64,000 nt of DNA from Progne subis subis (Eukaryota; Chordata; Aves; Passeriformes; Hirundinidae). Positions 44,046 to 55,690 of the stretch are shown here, piece after piece. The notes beneath the pieces were generated by a model that did no database searches, was not told the origin of the DNA, and saw only the letters and a list, made by a program, of their open reading frames with translations. The first letter of the stretch is position 1; each line of letters begins with the position of its first letter. The position numbers and the translations under genes are program-made. The stretch covers positions 10,332,707 through 10,396,706 of the forward strand of contig JAKJHU010000005.1 in the NCBI GenBank assembly GCA_022316685.1, given 5' to 3'.

Positions 44046-45775
44046 AATGGCAAACAAGCCCTGCTGATGGTGTCGGCAGATCTTCTCTACCACAATCTCA
44101 CCAAGTCAGTGCAAACCAGCCCAGCTCAAAGGGCAGGTGCCTGCATCCCATGGAGCAGAGCTGGAGGCATCGTGTGCTCCCTGAAGGTGTCTGAGGCCCT
44201 GAGAAGGGTGATGGGGACCCCAGTTAGCTGAGGCTACCCCATGATGCCATGGCCCATGTAAGCCAAGCAAATGCAGTTTCCCAGACATGAGTGATGTTCT
44301 CCAGTATTATCAGCAGAAAAAAGTAAAACAGCATCAGGAGAAGTCACCTTGCTCCGACTGCAGGGAAAAGTGCTGGCACACATGGCCATGAAGCTGCAGC
44401 AGCACTACACTGGGATACTAGAAAACCACTTCCTCCTAGGAACAGTGAAAGACAGGAGAGATTTGTATATTTGCTCCTGGTTTATACCAGTTTGACGCTG
44501 ATATATTTAGCCCAGTGGCATCTCTGACTGTGGGACCTTGTGTGACAAGAGTAGGTGATACTGCTTCATACCTGCAGAGGAGTGGGTTTCTGAAGGCAAT
44601 GCTTGTTCCCATGCCTGTCCTATCATCGCCTTTTTTTCTGCCTACCTTTGACAAATACCTAAATATATGCAATGTGAAGTCAAGGAAATGAACATTGAAA
44701 TTACTAATTATGTACATATGTCTGTTATCAGAGCAGCACATCTTTTATTTTTTCCTAAATATTGACTCATTATTACCAGGAGTTCTTCTGCAGTCTGCTG
44801 CTCAACAAAAGGTCAGTACATGACAAAGCCTATGTTGCTCTCACAGCAGTCACTGCTGAGCTCATGGAGTTAAATGTATTTTGGAGAAAGGTTATCATTC
44901 TAAGATCATCCTAAGATGTTCTAGGGTGTTGTCTTCATGCTTGAGCCCACTGGGACTCTTGCTGGGGGAAGTTCCCTAGCTCCAGTTAAAATACCATATG
45001 CATGGAAGGCATGGTCTATTCATCACTGGTTTAGCAGCATCAGGATAAAACACCAGCCTAGTGATAGAGCAATGGAAATAGCTACGCCCTCCAGGGGAAG
45101 TGAGGATGAATCCTGACCCAGGCAGAGGCCCATTCTCTCCCCAGCTTACTCCCGTGTATCCTGAGCTCTGACCACACCAGCTTCTAACACTCTCAGTGCC
45201 GTCTGTCATCCCACCTCCACTTAAACCCGCAAGGACTACTCAGTGCAGACTCCCCAAACAAGATGCCCTTGGGAGGGCAGACACCAGTCTCTTAATCTGG
45301 TGTAACGTCCAGGAGATCAGCCAGGAGTCTTCTGAACCCACCTAGGACCAGCGAAAAGGCACTCTCTGAGGAGAGCAAGGAATGCTCAGGGAAATGCAAC
45401 CCTCCTGGCATCTACCCAGAGTGGGCATGGGGGTTACACCTGGTGGCAGCGGGATGCTCAGGCTGCCTGGATTGATGTGTCACAGGACTAGCAAGGAAAG
45501 AGTGATGCACTATGGAGAAGAATGGTTTTGTTCCTCTCCCCAAATCAGTGTAAAGCAAGTTATTTCTGTTGCTACTATTCTTATATTAACTCTATTCTAG
45601 AGCTGCCACAATTTCATCTACCAAATGCATATAGACAAGATTAAATAAGCTGTATATTTCAAGTGATGTAGGTAAACACATGCACACTTTGACACAAGTG
45701 AGAATATCAGACCTGAAATTCCTCCTCTTACTCCAAACACAAGGGACTTATTATTTGATTTATTGAACAAGATAG

Positions 45776-45806
45776 TGCCATGCCATGTCATGTCACGTCA
45801 TGTCAT
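45776..45806. repeat. (TGTCA)n pentanucleotide repeat, imperfect
   Basis: About six units of TGCCA, TGTCA or CGTCA. Confidence 0.85.
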
Positions 45807-47022
45807 GAAGAAAAGCTTTATTTCCCAGTGTTGTTGCTACCTTGGTGGAAAAAATCTACATGTGATTTTTACTCAACACTGCAGCAGGTGCAGAGAGGAC
45901 AAATTAACTTTGTCCTGTATTCCAAGACCTGGGAGAATTTGAACACAATTTTGTCAATATTAACTATCAATCACATCATATTTTCTCTCTTCAGGGGTTT
46001 TCCTCCACTTAACAGAAATTCAGTTTTGCTTAACAGAGTATATCACAGTTTCTGCCACAAGTTTAGATCCAGCCCTTCTTACTCCTGCCTGTGAGCTGTT
46101 CTCATTCTGAGGCACATGGCAAATAATGCAAGCATGGCATCTGCAGATGGCAGAATTTCAGGAGCGCTCACTGGGAGCCATTTGCTCCAAGAAATCACCT
46201 ACACTCACCATTCAAGGGCTTCATGCCAGGCACCCACAAGATCTGCCTGAAGAGTTAACCATAATCGGAAAACAGCAGGGAAGTCAAAAAAGTATCCCTA
46301 TGCTCTGCACATTGTGGTAGGATGTAGATTACTGAGGGTGCTGAGCAACCCTTGCACCAAACTATTTCCTTTTTGAAACTGGCACAAAAATCAAATCTCC
46401 TTTATTATCTCAAAGCACTCCACCAAAAACCCTGAAAATTCAGAGTTCAGTCATCCTTCCTCAGATGATCTAACCATGTCCTGCTGGTTTATAGATGCAT
46501 ATGCATTGCTTGTCTTCACTCATTCAGAAAGCCTTTCGAAGTGTGCATACAGGGACATGATTTTGCCATCTGAAGAGATTTTTGAGTGGCCAGACTCTTC
46601 AGCAAGTAACAGCCAGTACTAGCTGAAAACCAATGCCATTTCTAAAACCTTGGACTTCAGTTTCTTCATGACTTTCAGAAATGCCCCCACATCTACTAAC
46701 ATGTTTCTACAATCCTTAAGGAAAAACAAAAAGGCTCTTTACTCCCTTCTACCACACTAGGAGAGAGTCCTTGTGAAAATAGCAAACTCATGTCCTTCTT
46801 CTCCTGAATGATCCATCAATGGCAGGAACACTGAACGTGAACATCCATTCACTTTAAGTGATCACTTAAACCAAAGCCCACAAGACACCAAAAGCAGAAG
46901 AAGAGGGGAGAGCCCAGCAGATTTCCAGGAGGTGTGGTGGCAGGTAAAACCACCTTTCCTTGACCATGTTTTCCCAGGGAATGCTATGAAATTCCCAGGG
47001 ACTTTCCCTTCCCTAGTCAGGT

Positions 47023-47091
47023 CATGCACATGCACATGCACATGCACATGCACATGCACATGCACACACACACATGCAGATGCACATGCAG
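47023..47091. repeat. (ATGCAC)n hexanucleotide repeat
   Basis: CATGCA units with a CACACA interruption near the right end. It is an almost perfect alternating purine-pyrimidine tract. Confidence 0.95.
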
Positions 47092-49582
47092 AAGAGGCTG
47101 AGGCAGGGGCAGTTCTGACCACCTCAGCACATCAGGCTGCCAAAAAGGGGAGAAAAGGGGGCTCCTGAAGGCAATGAGTACTTTTTAAAGTACTTTTTCC
47201 AGCTTTTTCCTGGATCTCTTCCCAGTTTTGTCTCTCACCTGAGGTCACTGGCAAGGAGGTGACAAGAGGTTTGGGGATGCCATCCAAACACTCTTCAAGG
47301 CATGGTTTTGCTGCACTGCCAAACCAAACCACCTGCAGATGCTCCTGGTTTTGTGGTTCAGGATGTGCTTGTGTGTGACCCAGTGCTGCTCATCCTGAGG
47401 CTGGGCTCTGCTCCCACTGGGAATATCCCCAGACACTTCTGCCTTGAATAGGGCAGGGGCTGAGCATGGCAGTGCTGCTTGGCATAGGCCAAAGAGGGTT
47501 CAGGGCTGTCTTTAACAGTTTACGTGTGGTATTATAATTTATACTGGTTTTAGATAATTAAGTCACAGCGCCAAAGAGCACTCCCAAATGCTTCTTAATC
47601 TTTCAATGCAGACAAACCCTGAATGGTGCATGCCCTGGCCATTTCTGCAGCCAGTCCCCCTAGCTGACATTCAGATGAGCAGACCTCAGTGAGTATTTCC
47701 CAGTGGCACACAGATGGGTGGCATTGTCTGGCCCCTTTGTCCTTCATGGACCAGCACACCTCTGTACCCCCCTGGGATCTGTTGGGTGCCCTGCTGCCTC
47801 ACTGACCCCAGCAGTACTCATGAGAACTGCCCCGTGGAGGTTCCCTTAGGATTATGTTTGGCTCAGTCAAGCAGGCTGGGAAGGAACATACAAATACATG
47901 CAAGAGGAAGATTTCTGGCCTTCACTGTATCAGTGTGGGCAGAGTGGTCCCTCTGAAATAAGCAGCAGCACACAACTTAAACTAGCCATCCTAAGGTGTG
48001 ACTTACACAGAATAAACCAGACTGGAATTTGCCTTGATCTGGTTTACAGTACTGGTTTACTCTTTTCCAAAGTTACTTTGTGCCACTATCATCACTCAAG
48101 TCAGTGCAGTTACTCTGGACCTCTAACAACACAGCAATAAACAGAGTTTTGTCTAAATAGCTTTAAAAGCTAACAGCCTGGTTATGGGGGCTGATGAGAT
48201 TTCCTTTATTGACTGTGCAATCAGCATGATTTAGAGTCTCCACAGGGGCTTTGCTGAAGGCGCTCCAAGACCCAGCTGTGACAAATCTCCCCCACAAGTT
48301 CTGTTGGGCACTGCTGCTGGAGACAGCGGCTGTGGTTCTGGGACCTTGTTCTTCCCCCCTCATCTTCCCACCCTCCTGATCCCGCCTTCCTGGTGTCCTG
48401 ACCTCCCACGGGGCCAGTTATTTGTCTGGCATCACACCCCTGCCTTCCAAGGTAATAAATTACTGCAGAAAGCAGCTTTGCACTGGACCTCATTAACCGC
48501 AAACACTGCCATCCTTTCCCTGCCACAGCACGCAAGCCAGACATCCATGACTATGGAGAGCAGATACGCATTTCTCAAGCTCCCAGGAGGACCCACAGGT
48601 CTGTGGCAGATGGTGCACCGGGCTGATGGATGCACAGGGCTGGGGAAGCAAGTCACCCTCCTTGCCTCTTGGGACCACGTCCCAGCACAGCCTGGCTCTC
48701 CTTGTGATGCTCCATTCCTGTGCCGTCGCAAGGGATTTGTGGATGTTGTTAATATGGAAAAATCTGGGAGGTAAAGTGAAGAGCCTTTTTTGGTACTGTC
48801 TTGTTCCATTTTCAGAGGCCACTGTTATTCTAAAGAAGCATGAGGCTTAAGCAAAATAGATCCACAAAACACAAAATGAAGTGTCAAAGTGCAGCAAAAT
48901 GGATCTATCCTCATGCTATGGGTGCAATTACTGAGGCTGTGTTATGTCCAAAGAAAACAGCAATTTTTTCTTTCAATGTATATTGAAAAGTTACTTTTTA
49001 ATAAAGCTAAGTAAAAATTGATCTTGGGGCCACCAACATCCCAACATTCTCTGCTAAACAATCACTTGTTCTTTTTATTTGTTGTCTACTTTCTCACCAG
49101 AAAACAAAAGAGAAAGAGTGGTTAAAAAGAAAGAAACAGGAAGAGGAGAGATGAAAATGTGCATATCTGAAATTTTCTCCTTTTTTAACAATGTTTCTAC
49201 AGACAACTTTGAAGAAAATACATCTACTATTTATCTTTTTTCCTCTTAACTCCTTTTAGTTTTGGTTTGGTTTTTTATGTAAATTCTTTCTTACTTGAAA
49301 AAAGTCCATTTCTGCTAGCAGCCCTCGTTCTGAAGAGCAGGAGGAACAATGGAAAACCATATCAGTTGTCATGTAAAATGGACAAACTTTTATATTTGGA
49401 AGCATTGAAGCCACCACTTACGATCCTCACATCTCTGTGTAAGGGAACCATGCAGAGAGCTCCCCATTTTTCGCAGAAAAGTCTATTTGTCAGAGCTGAC
49501 AATGTCATGAAGAAATGTCACTTTTCAATGCAGATTTAGTCCTCGGCAATACTCTTTTTGTTTCCCAGCCAGCACCTCGCTC

Positions 49583-49638
49583 CTGTCTGAGGTCAGACTA
49601 CATGATGTAACGCTCCCTTCTGGCCTCGCAATCGATGG
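49583..49638 (+). mobile_element. Ancient CR1-type LINE 3' end
   Basis: 'ctgaggtcagactacatgat' followed by 'cgctcccttctggcctcgca' and ATCGATG resembles the 3' terminus of older sauropsid CR1 elements. It is short and diverged. Confidence 0.5.
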
Positions 49639-50406
49639 GCTGGTGGCCGGGGCTTCTGTCCCTGCTGACAGGAGCGCTCGCTGCAGCTGAGACCCCCCCC
49701 CGGGGACCAAGCTTTGGTCCTGGGCTCACACCACACTACCAGGTGCTGTGGGACGGTGTTCACAGCATGCACTAAGCTGAAATATGTTTCTTACAATGAT
49801 GTTAAACCTCTCCAGAACAACAACAACAAAATCCTAAACTCGTTCCCTCACACAGATATAGCCAAGAAACCCGACAGTTTTATTTTAGTCAACATCCATT
49901 TACTCGTGGTTGAGGGTTTTATTCTGTTTGTTTCATCTCTCGAGACTCGGCTGCCCTAACACGGTGCCAGGACAGTTTGACAGTGCAGTGATATCGCCAA
50001 GCAGTCCCTTTAAATTCCATTTCTGGCAAGAAGGGAAGAACTGCACGTCGACCTGGCCACTGCTCCTCTGACCCTGACTCCGCCCGGCTCCCGCGGCCCC
50101 TTTCTCGGCTGAGGAGAGCTCTGCGGTGCGGGGAGGGGACCATGAACGTGCGGAGCCCAGCGGTCCGGGGCCGGCCCAGTGCCCTGGGAGCGCATCTCCA
50201 GTGCTCGAAGAGCCTTGGGTTTTGCGTGTCACCCGACTCAGACCAGGCTCAGATCCCCGGCAGGTCCCCAGCTATCCCTATGCCCAAGTCACCCGCCTCA
50301 GCAGCAGCCGCGTCCCCTCTCGCTCCCGGGAAGGAGCGGGGCTGCCCCGCGCCGCCCCCCGGCCCTGCCCCGCTCCGCTCCGCTCCGCTCCGCGCCGCGC
50401 ACTCAC

Positions 50407-50454
50407 CGCCTCGGCCGCCGGGACCCCGCTGCCGCCTGCCCGCGGCCCCGGCAT
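50407..50454 (-). CDS. Candidate first coding exon in the CpG island (speculative)
   Basis: ATG at 50454 in a GGCGCGATGC context opens MPGPRAGGSGVPAAEA, ending in phase 0 at GCG/GTGAGTGCG. The minus-strand leader would contain the GGACCC repeats. The product is not recognised. If joined to 42925 it stays open, but there is no independent support. Confidence 0.25.
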
Positions 50455-50482
50455 CGCGCCGGGAGGCGGCCGGAGCAGCTCC

Positions 50483-50560
50483 CGGTCCGGGTCCGGGTCC
50501 GGTCCGGGTCCGGGTCCGGGTCCGGGTCCGGGTCCGGGTCCGGGTCCGGGTCCGGGTCCG
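50483..50560. repeat. (GGGTCC)n hexanucleotide repeat in the CpG island
   Basis: About 13 units with one 5-nt unit (GGTCC). The plus strand gives regular G3 runs with 3-nt TCC loops. Frames through it encode only artefactual Gly-Pro, Arg-Val, Gly-Ser or Thr-Arg dipeptides. Confidence 0.95.
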
Positions 50561-50770
50561 CCTCGGGCGCGGAGCCGCAGCGAGTGAGCGGAGACCCCGG
50601 CGCCGGCCGCCCCCGGCCCTCCCCGCCGAGGGAGGAGCCGCTCCCTCCCGCAGCAAACCCCGGGGGTCCGCCGGGATGCCGAGCGGGCCGCGGGCAGGGC
50701 TTGCCAGGAAAGGGGAGGCAAAAATCAATAGGCGCGGGGAGAAGTGAAGTGAAAAGCGACTTACCAAGAG

Positions 50771-53144
50771 AAAACCCTTCGCGGGTTCTTCACAGCCAAG
50801 CCCTCCCTGACAGTATTATTACCGAGGCAGCTTGGCGGGTATGAATGTAACATCGCCGGGTGTCAGACATAACGAGCACCAGTGCTGGGCAACTTGCAGT
50901 CCAAATTTGCATCCATCAGGCGTGAAGGAATGAGGGATGGGACCAGGTGACATAAGGGACAGGAGTCTGTCACCACTGGTCTGGATGTAAAGACTGTAAT
51001 GCCCTCACATCCATACAACTGTCCACTTAGGTCTGGAAAACATATTCTCATTGTCGTCCTGGGCACAGGTTTGGGGAATCAACCTTTTAATTCTGGTAAA
51101 AATGGCACAGAGCTCTTAAGAAACTGGGATTGACTTTCTGCTACCCAACATTCTCCATCTTCTTGTTGAAATTGAAGTCACCCAAGTGCTGGGAAGCTTT
51201 ATCACTTCAAAATGGATTATTTCTTCTACAGACTTGCCTGTACTTAACCATCATATTTTACAAGTGACCTGCTTTCACTGAGTTGTGCTGCTTGGCAGCT
51301 AAAGTTTCAGGATTTGTTTCAAATAATGATGAATTGTCTCCAGATGGGACACTTGCTCTTGCAGTCTGGATTATGGTATTTTCCCTAGGAAAAAAAAGCA
51401 GAGGAATGGCTCTTTCCCATGAGAAGGACAAATGTCCTGTCAAATATGTGCTGGTTAATAAGAGCTCCAGTTTGTCCTTGAGAAGGAGGAAGGCTGAATT
51501 ATCATGTCCCTGGCTCCCCACAAGGTACTCCTTAGGAACAAACAAACAAACAAACAAACAAACAAACAAACAAACAAACAAACCAGCAAAATACAGCACC
51601 TTTCAAAACCACTCGGACCCCTTGAAAGGACAGGTAGATACAGATCCCCGCATTAAGCTGCTTCGAGTGACAGCAGCTCTGCCTCTGCTTGTGGACAGCC
51701 ACCAGCTGTCCAATCAGCCACCTAGCTCTGCCACCATTTTCATCCCTTTCCTGGCTCTGTGCGATCCAGGGATTTCTGGAGGGTTTTTTGGTTTGTTTGG
51801 GTTTTTTCCTCTTGTATTTTTTCAGCTTTATTACCGAGAACATCACTTGTATCAAATATTAACAAAACTTCATTCCAAGCTGCTGGGTCCACTCCATGAC
51901 ATCCTCTGGCAGCCTGCAAAAAATCAACAGGGAAGTTACATGAGATTTGGCATCATCACTGCAGCTATTGTGAAGACTCAGTTAAGCCCTCCAGGACATG
52001 AATGCAGGCCAGATTTTCAGGAAGTTGCAATATGTTCCTGGACAGCATGATCAGCGGTGATTGATTTCTACATTTACAAATGTGTTTTTTATTTTACATT
52101 AGCTCAAATTGGACAGATAAGAGCCCTCCAGAGAAGTGAGAAAGACCATTTCTTTGCTGGTTAGATCAGAAATGTTTTCTGTATTGCTGCAAAGGGAAGA
52201 ATTTTTTTCTAGCTCACACAACATCTTGGCCAGGACCTTTAGGCATGTAAAATACCAGCTAACTTAAAGGTGACAACTGAAGACTACAGTGGGAGAAATC
52301 AGAATTGCAAACATGGTCATCTTATTTGTTACAATTCATATTTCTTTTGATGCTTATGCTAAAAAAAGAAACTGTTTTGATTCGCACAAAGCCTCATATG
52401 TTTTAGCAGAGTAAGATTAACTGGGATGCCTAATTAAAATAGGCAGTCACCAATTAAGATAATAAAAAATTGTTATTTGAAATTCAAAAGAGACTGAAAA
52501 GTTAAGGAGACACTTAACTAAGAGCTTAGCGGGTTTTCATTTGCAGATACTTAAGGGGAAAAAAAAAAGGTGAAGACGCACTCTGGAACACAGCCCAGTA
52601 AAATCAGAGAGGAGTCTGCGAGCTCCTGTGACGCTTCATTACCAAAGTGCCTGCTGCTCCACAGCCCGTTTGCTTTTGCACTCCATCTGCCATGTCTTGT
52701 ACGTACTGAGACCCAGGCTCTGCTACCATCACTTGTGCTGACAGTTCCCCTTAGGTGTCCCCAAGAACCCTGCTCGGACCACCTGAACAGTGCAGGACCT
52801 GTGCCAGCACCCGGGTTTTCCTTGGGACTGGGACAGCATTTCACTGACATTCACTCAACACTGCTTCCTCTCACTCCTGGAGGCTTTATGCAATACAGCA
52901 GCAATATTGTTGTTGTTGCAGTTTTTATTATTATTAACAACAATAACATTAACAATAGTAATTAGTTCAAATAAGTGTTGTCAATTCTCCACCTGAAGTT
53001 CCTTTCACATTTATTTGCACCATCGGAAGCTTACTCAGTCTTCTCTGCCTGCTGTTACGAAGTGAATCAGCTCAGAGGAGAACATATGTACATTCAGGTA
53101 TATGAGCACATGTACCAGCCTGTGAGTTTGTCTGTGCACGGGAG
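50771..53144. other. Intergenic or intronic, no gene supported
   Basis: The 255-codon plus frame at 51283-52050 runs through the (AAAC)n microsatellite, lacks family resemblance and is considered chance. Also present are an AAC/GTT/ATT-rich stretch at about 52905-52965 and nothing further I can name. Confidence 0.55.
51537..51583. repeat. (AAAC)n microsatellite
   Basis: About 11 uninterrupted AAAC units. Confidence 0.97.
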
Positions 53145-53265
53145 TGTGGTGGGTTAACCTTTGCTGGCTGCCAGATGCCCACCCAGATGCTTTCTCATTT
53201 TCCCTCCTGAGCAGGACAGGGGGGCAAAAGCAGATTTGAAAAAAACCCTTGCACATCTTTCTGAT
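53145..53265 (-). repeat. 3' LTR remnant (3' part only)
   Basis: The plus strand begins TGTGGTGGGTTAACC, then GGCTGGCTGCCAGATGCCCA and a CAGGACAGGGG block. These match, with divergence, 55396-55520. The U3 part is absent. Confidence 0.7.
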
Positions 53266-53269
53266 CACT

Positions 53270-53790
53270 CCTTGGCTTTTGAGCTGGTGAGTCATGGATG
53301 GGAATGAGGAAACCTTTGGTGATGTGCATTGCCAACGGTGCGTCATCGTGGCAGCCATGGACACCTGCTGTTCCTTAACGTGCAGCAATCCCACGACACA
53401 GGGATCCTCCAGAGGCTGGGCAAGGCAGGCAGATGTTTCAGCTTCTCAAAATCAATGGCAACTGCATCAAAAGCCCATCGCTGCCTTTTTTGGGTCCTTG
53501 AAGGACCCTCTCCTGAGACAGTCTATGCCAAGGATACGTGGGGCCTCTGAGCTGGTCACAATAGGGTACTTTTGCCATTTGTCTCCTGTTAAGCTCACCT
53601 CAGCCCCCAGTATAGACAGCTTTTAGGATCTCCCTGTCAATCCAGAAATCCAGATGGATTCCTTTCTGATGTGCTGCAACAGCATTAGGGTACACTGTGC
53701 ACCTGTGTCTAGCAGTGCTTTAGGCTTCTGTGGATCCAGTGTGCCAGGCCATCAGATCCACACAGCCCTGTAAAGCTGGTTACCCCTTTC
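53270..53790 (-). pseudogene. Retroviral aspartic protease / RT-start remnant
   Basis: A minus-strand frame carries ALLDTGAQCTL, with the Asp-Thr-Gly catalytic triplet at 53709-53701. Further along, a second frame reads GLLHVKEQQVSMA and then enters sequence like the linker before reverse transcriptase. A stop (in the plus-strand region around 53625) and frame changes break it. No polymerase motif (YxDD) follows. Confidence 0.65.
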
Positions 53791-54030
53791 TTCCTTCTGA
53801 TCAAAGGCAGTGACCCTCTATTCTAGGCTGGAGACCCTTGCATTGTCAGACCAAAAGCCCCTTCACCAAAATCAAGAGAGGCACTCTTAATCCTCTTCTA
53901 CACCAGGGAGACTGCTGGTTGCCTTCCACCATCTCAACAGCAACTGAGCAGACTGCAGCAGTGGATGGCCCTCATTATCATCTCTCTTCCTGATCAATTT
54001 GTGTACATGGGCTCCTAACTCAGAGGAAGG

Positions 54031-55010
54031 TCACCATCCCACTTTGTCATGAGGTCGCCCAGGAGGAACCAGAGAGTGGCACATAGCGTGTGTCTGGGTG
54101 CCCCTGACGGCCAAGGCCCTGGCCTGTGGGAACAGGGAGAAAGACAGGTTTTCTGCAAAAGTCAGAGTCAGTGGGATGCTCTCTCCACAGCTGATATATT
54201 CAAGCCCATTCAGTCCACCATCTCCAGGCCGATGGAATATAATGTTGGTGAATTTCAGACAACCCTTCTGCACTTGCTCATATTCAGTGGCTATCCGAAA
54301 CTTCAGAGACATGTTTGTCATCCAGGTCACTGTAGAAGACTTTCCAGCACTGCTTGTAGTCTCACATATTGGATGCCCTCTTCAGTGGTAGTGGCAGCAA
54401 TCTGCTTGCCTGGCTGGTGGCTGTCATATTTCTGCATATTTTGAAGTCTGCCCAAGTTTCAGGGCCGGTCACTTCTCTCACTTCCTCCTCCTGCTTCCTT
54501 GCTGAAGGACCAGCTGCCTGATCAGATCCTTCCTCCTCCTGCTCCTGTACTAATTGCTGGTATGGCTCCAATGACCTCTGCATCCAGTGGTTCTTTTTGA
54601 CTGCTAAGGCAATCACTGTAGTTGGGGCTCGAGTCCCTGTCTTATCCATGGTGTCGTCAGATGTGGTTTGGGTCCCTGTCTCAACCATGTTCCCCCGATG
54701 GTGCTGAAGGGAGACACAAGAAGCACAAGGAAAGCTCCAGTGTAGCTGATGGGATTCACTGGAGCAGGCAAGGCACCCTTCCATCAAGTGCCAGTTCAAC
54801 GAGATAACACACCTGTAGAGGTGCAAGATCACAGGCTATGGGAGGTGATAACCATGCCAGGCACCCATCCAAGTCCTCCCACACACCATGGAGGTACTCA
54901 GGGTTCAGTTGCCTAAAGGCACATCTCCTTGTCACCTCACTGACAAAGTGGTTCCTCTTAACACCAGGCCGAAAACAGTTTCTATGCAAATGACAAAAAG
55001 ATGACAATGG
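54031..55010 (-). pseudogene. Retroviral gag-like remnant
   Basis: Three overlapping minus-strand frames (55007-54756, 54832-54362, 54330-54031) appear to be pieces of one broken gag-like reading frame. They include a Glu/Gln-rich linker (LVQEQEEEGSDQAAG) as in matrix-capsid linkers. No zinc knuckle is visible. Assignment rests on composition and on its place between LTR and protease. Confidence 0.5.
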
Positions 55011-55395
55011 CCAAGCAGCTTAGATAAGGATGTGGTGAGGACCTCTGGAGAGGAAGGCACAGACATCAGTCTCAGAGGGGAAGAGAGAGGTGCGATCCCT
55101 CAGCTCTCCACAGGACAGCCCTCCTGGCACAGGAGCAGTGCCTGTGCCAGCGCCAAGTGCAGGGCTGCTGCTTTTATCAGAATGCTTCCAGGCACAGCGA
55201 AACATAGAGATAAGTGCTGCAGCAAAGACAGGAGCTGAAAGCAGCCACTGCAGAGCCCGAGGCTCTGCTACACTGTAAATCAAGCGAGCCCTATGAGCCC
55301 CCCAGAAGCCTGCTACATGCTATACTGTATCAGCTACCGCAGCTATAGTATGCCCAGATCAAAACTGGCTTTATCTCGTGCCCAAGAAAAACGAC

Positions 55396-55690
55396 TTGTG
55401 GGTTGATCTTGGCTGGCTCCCAGACATCCACCTAGATGCTTTTAACCACCTTCCTCAGTTGGACACGGGGAGAAAATAAGATTAAAAAACACCTCAACGG
55501 TCAAAGACAGTTTAATAAAAAATCAAGAGCTGTGCATGCAACCAAAGCAAAAAGAGGACTTCATTCCCTGCTTCCCATCAACAGGCAGATGTACAACTAC
55601 TCTCTGGGAAGGAGAGCCTCAGCATGTGTAATGGTGGCTTGGCAAGACAAACACCATAATCCTTCTTTCCCTTAGCCTCTGTTAAAAGAG
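55396..55690 (-). repeat. 5' LTR remnant (3' part)
   Basis: The plus strand reads GTGGGTTGATCTTGGCTGGC, then an AGTTGGACACGGGGAGAAAA block, TTCATTCCCTGCTTCCCATC and GGCTTGGCAAGACAAACACC. These are typical of the same avian LTR family. The U3 side beyond 55690 is lost. To the left, TTCTTGGGCACGAG on the minus strand sits where a primer-binding site would be. Confidence 0.65.

Larger units (their letters stand above)
42926..50049. other. Intergenic or intronic, no further exon supported
   Basis: Frames at 43009-43464, 48304-48774 and elsewhere look like chance openings in GC-richer DNA. Named contents are the hairpin at 44.0 kb, two short-unit repeats and a CR1 remnant. Confidence 0.5.
50050..50770. 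promoter_or_regulatory. CpG island, probable promoter
   Basis: The block has dense CpG, repeated CCGCTC and GCCCC motifs and GC content far above the flanks. Transcription direction is unresolved. On the minus strand an ATG at 50454 runs 16 codons to a strong GCG/GTGAGT donor. On the plus strand a weaker GCGA/GTGAGC donor lies at about 50583. Neighbouring genes in mammals would predict FNDC1 on the plus strand further away, but no FNDC1 exon is seen. Confidence 0.75.
53145..55690 (-). mobile_element. Degenerate endogenous retrovirus, gag-pro order, pol/env deleted
   Basis: Both ends carry the mark of a common avian LTR. The minus strand ends AACCCACCACA at 53145, and a related segment ends AACCCACAA at about 55396. 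Between them, in minus-strand order, are a gag-like stretch, a protease segment with an LLDTGAQCTL motif, and the first part of the RT region, which then runs into the left LTR remnant. The rest of pol and env are missing. Multiple stops and frame changes show it is inactive. Family assignment (ERVL- or ERVK-like) is uncertain. Confidence 0.75.

Noticed and set aside
45776..47091. Short-unit repeats considered as a CRISPR-like array
   Set aside because: The units are 5-6 nt tandem microsatellites without spacers, in a vertebrate genome.
50126..50844. Long open frames on both strands through the CpG island
   Set aside because: The length comes from GC-rich composition and the hexamer repeat, which encodes only dipeptide runs. 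Only the short minus-strand exon candidate was kept, at low confidence.
51283..52050. 255-codon plus-strand open frame, the longest outside TAGAP exon 9
   Set aside because: It passes through the (AAAC)n microsatellite (giving a NKQT repeat), has no recognisable domain and no promoter link. It is most likely chance.
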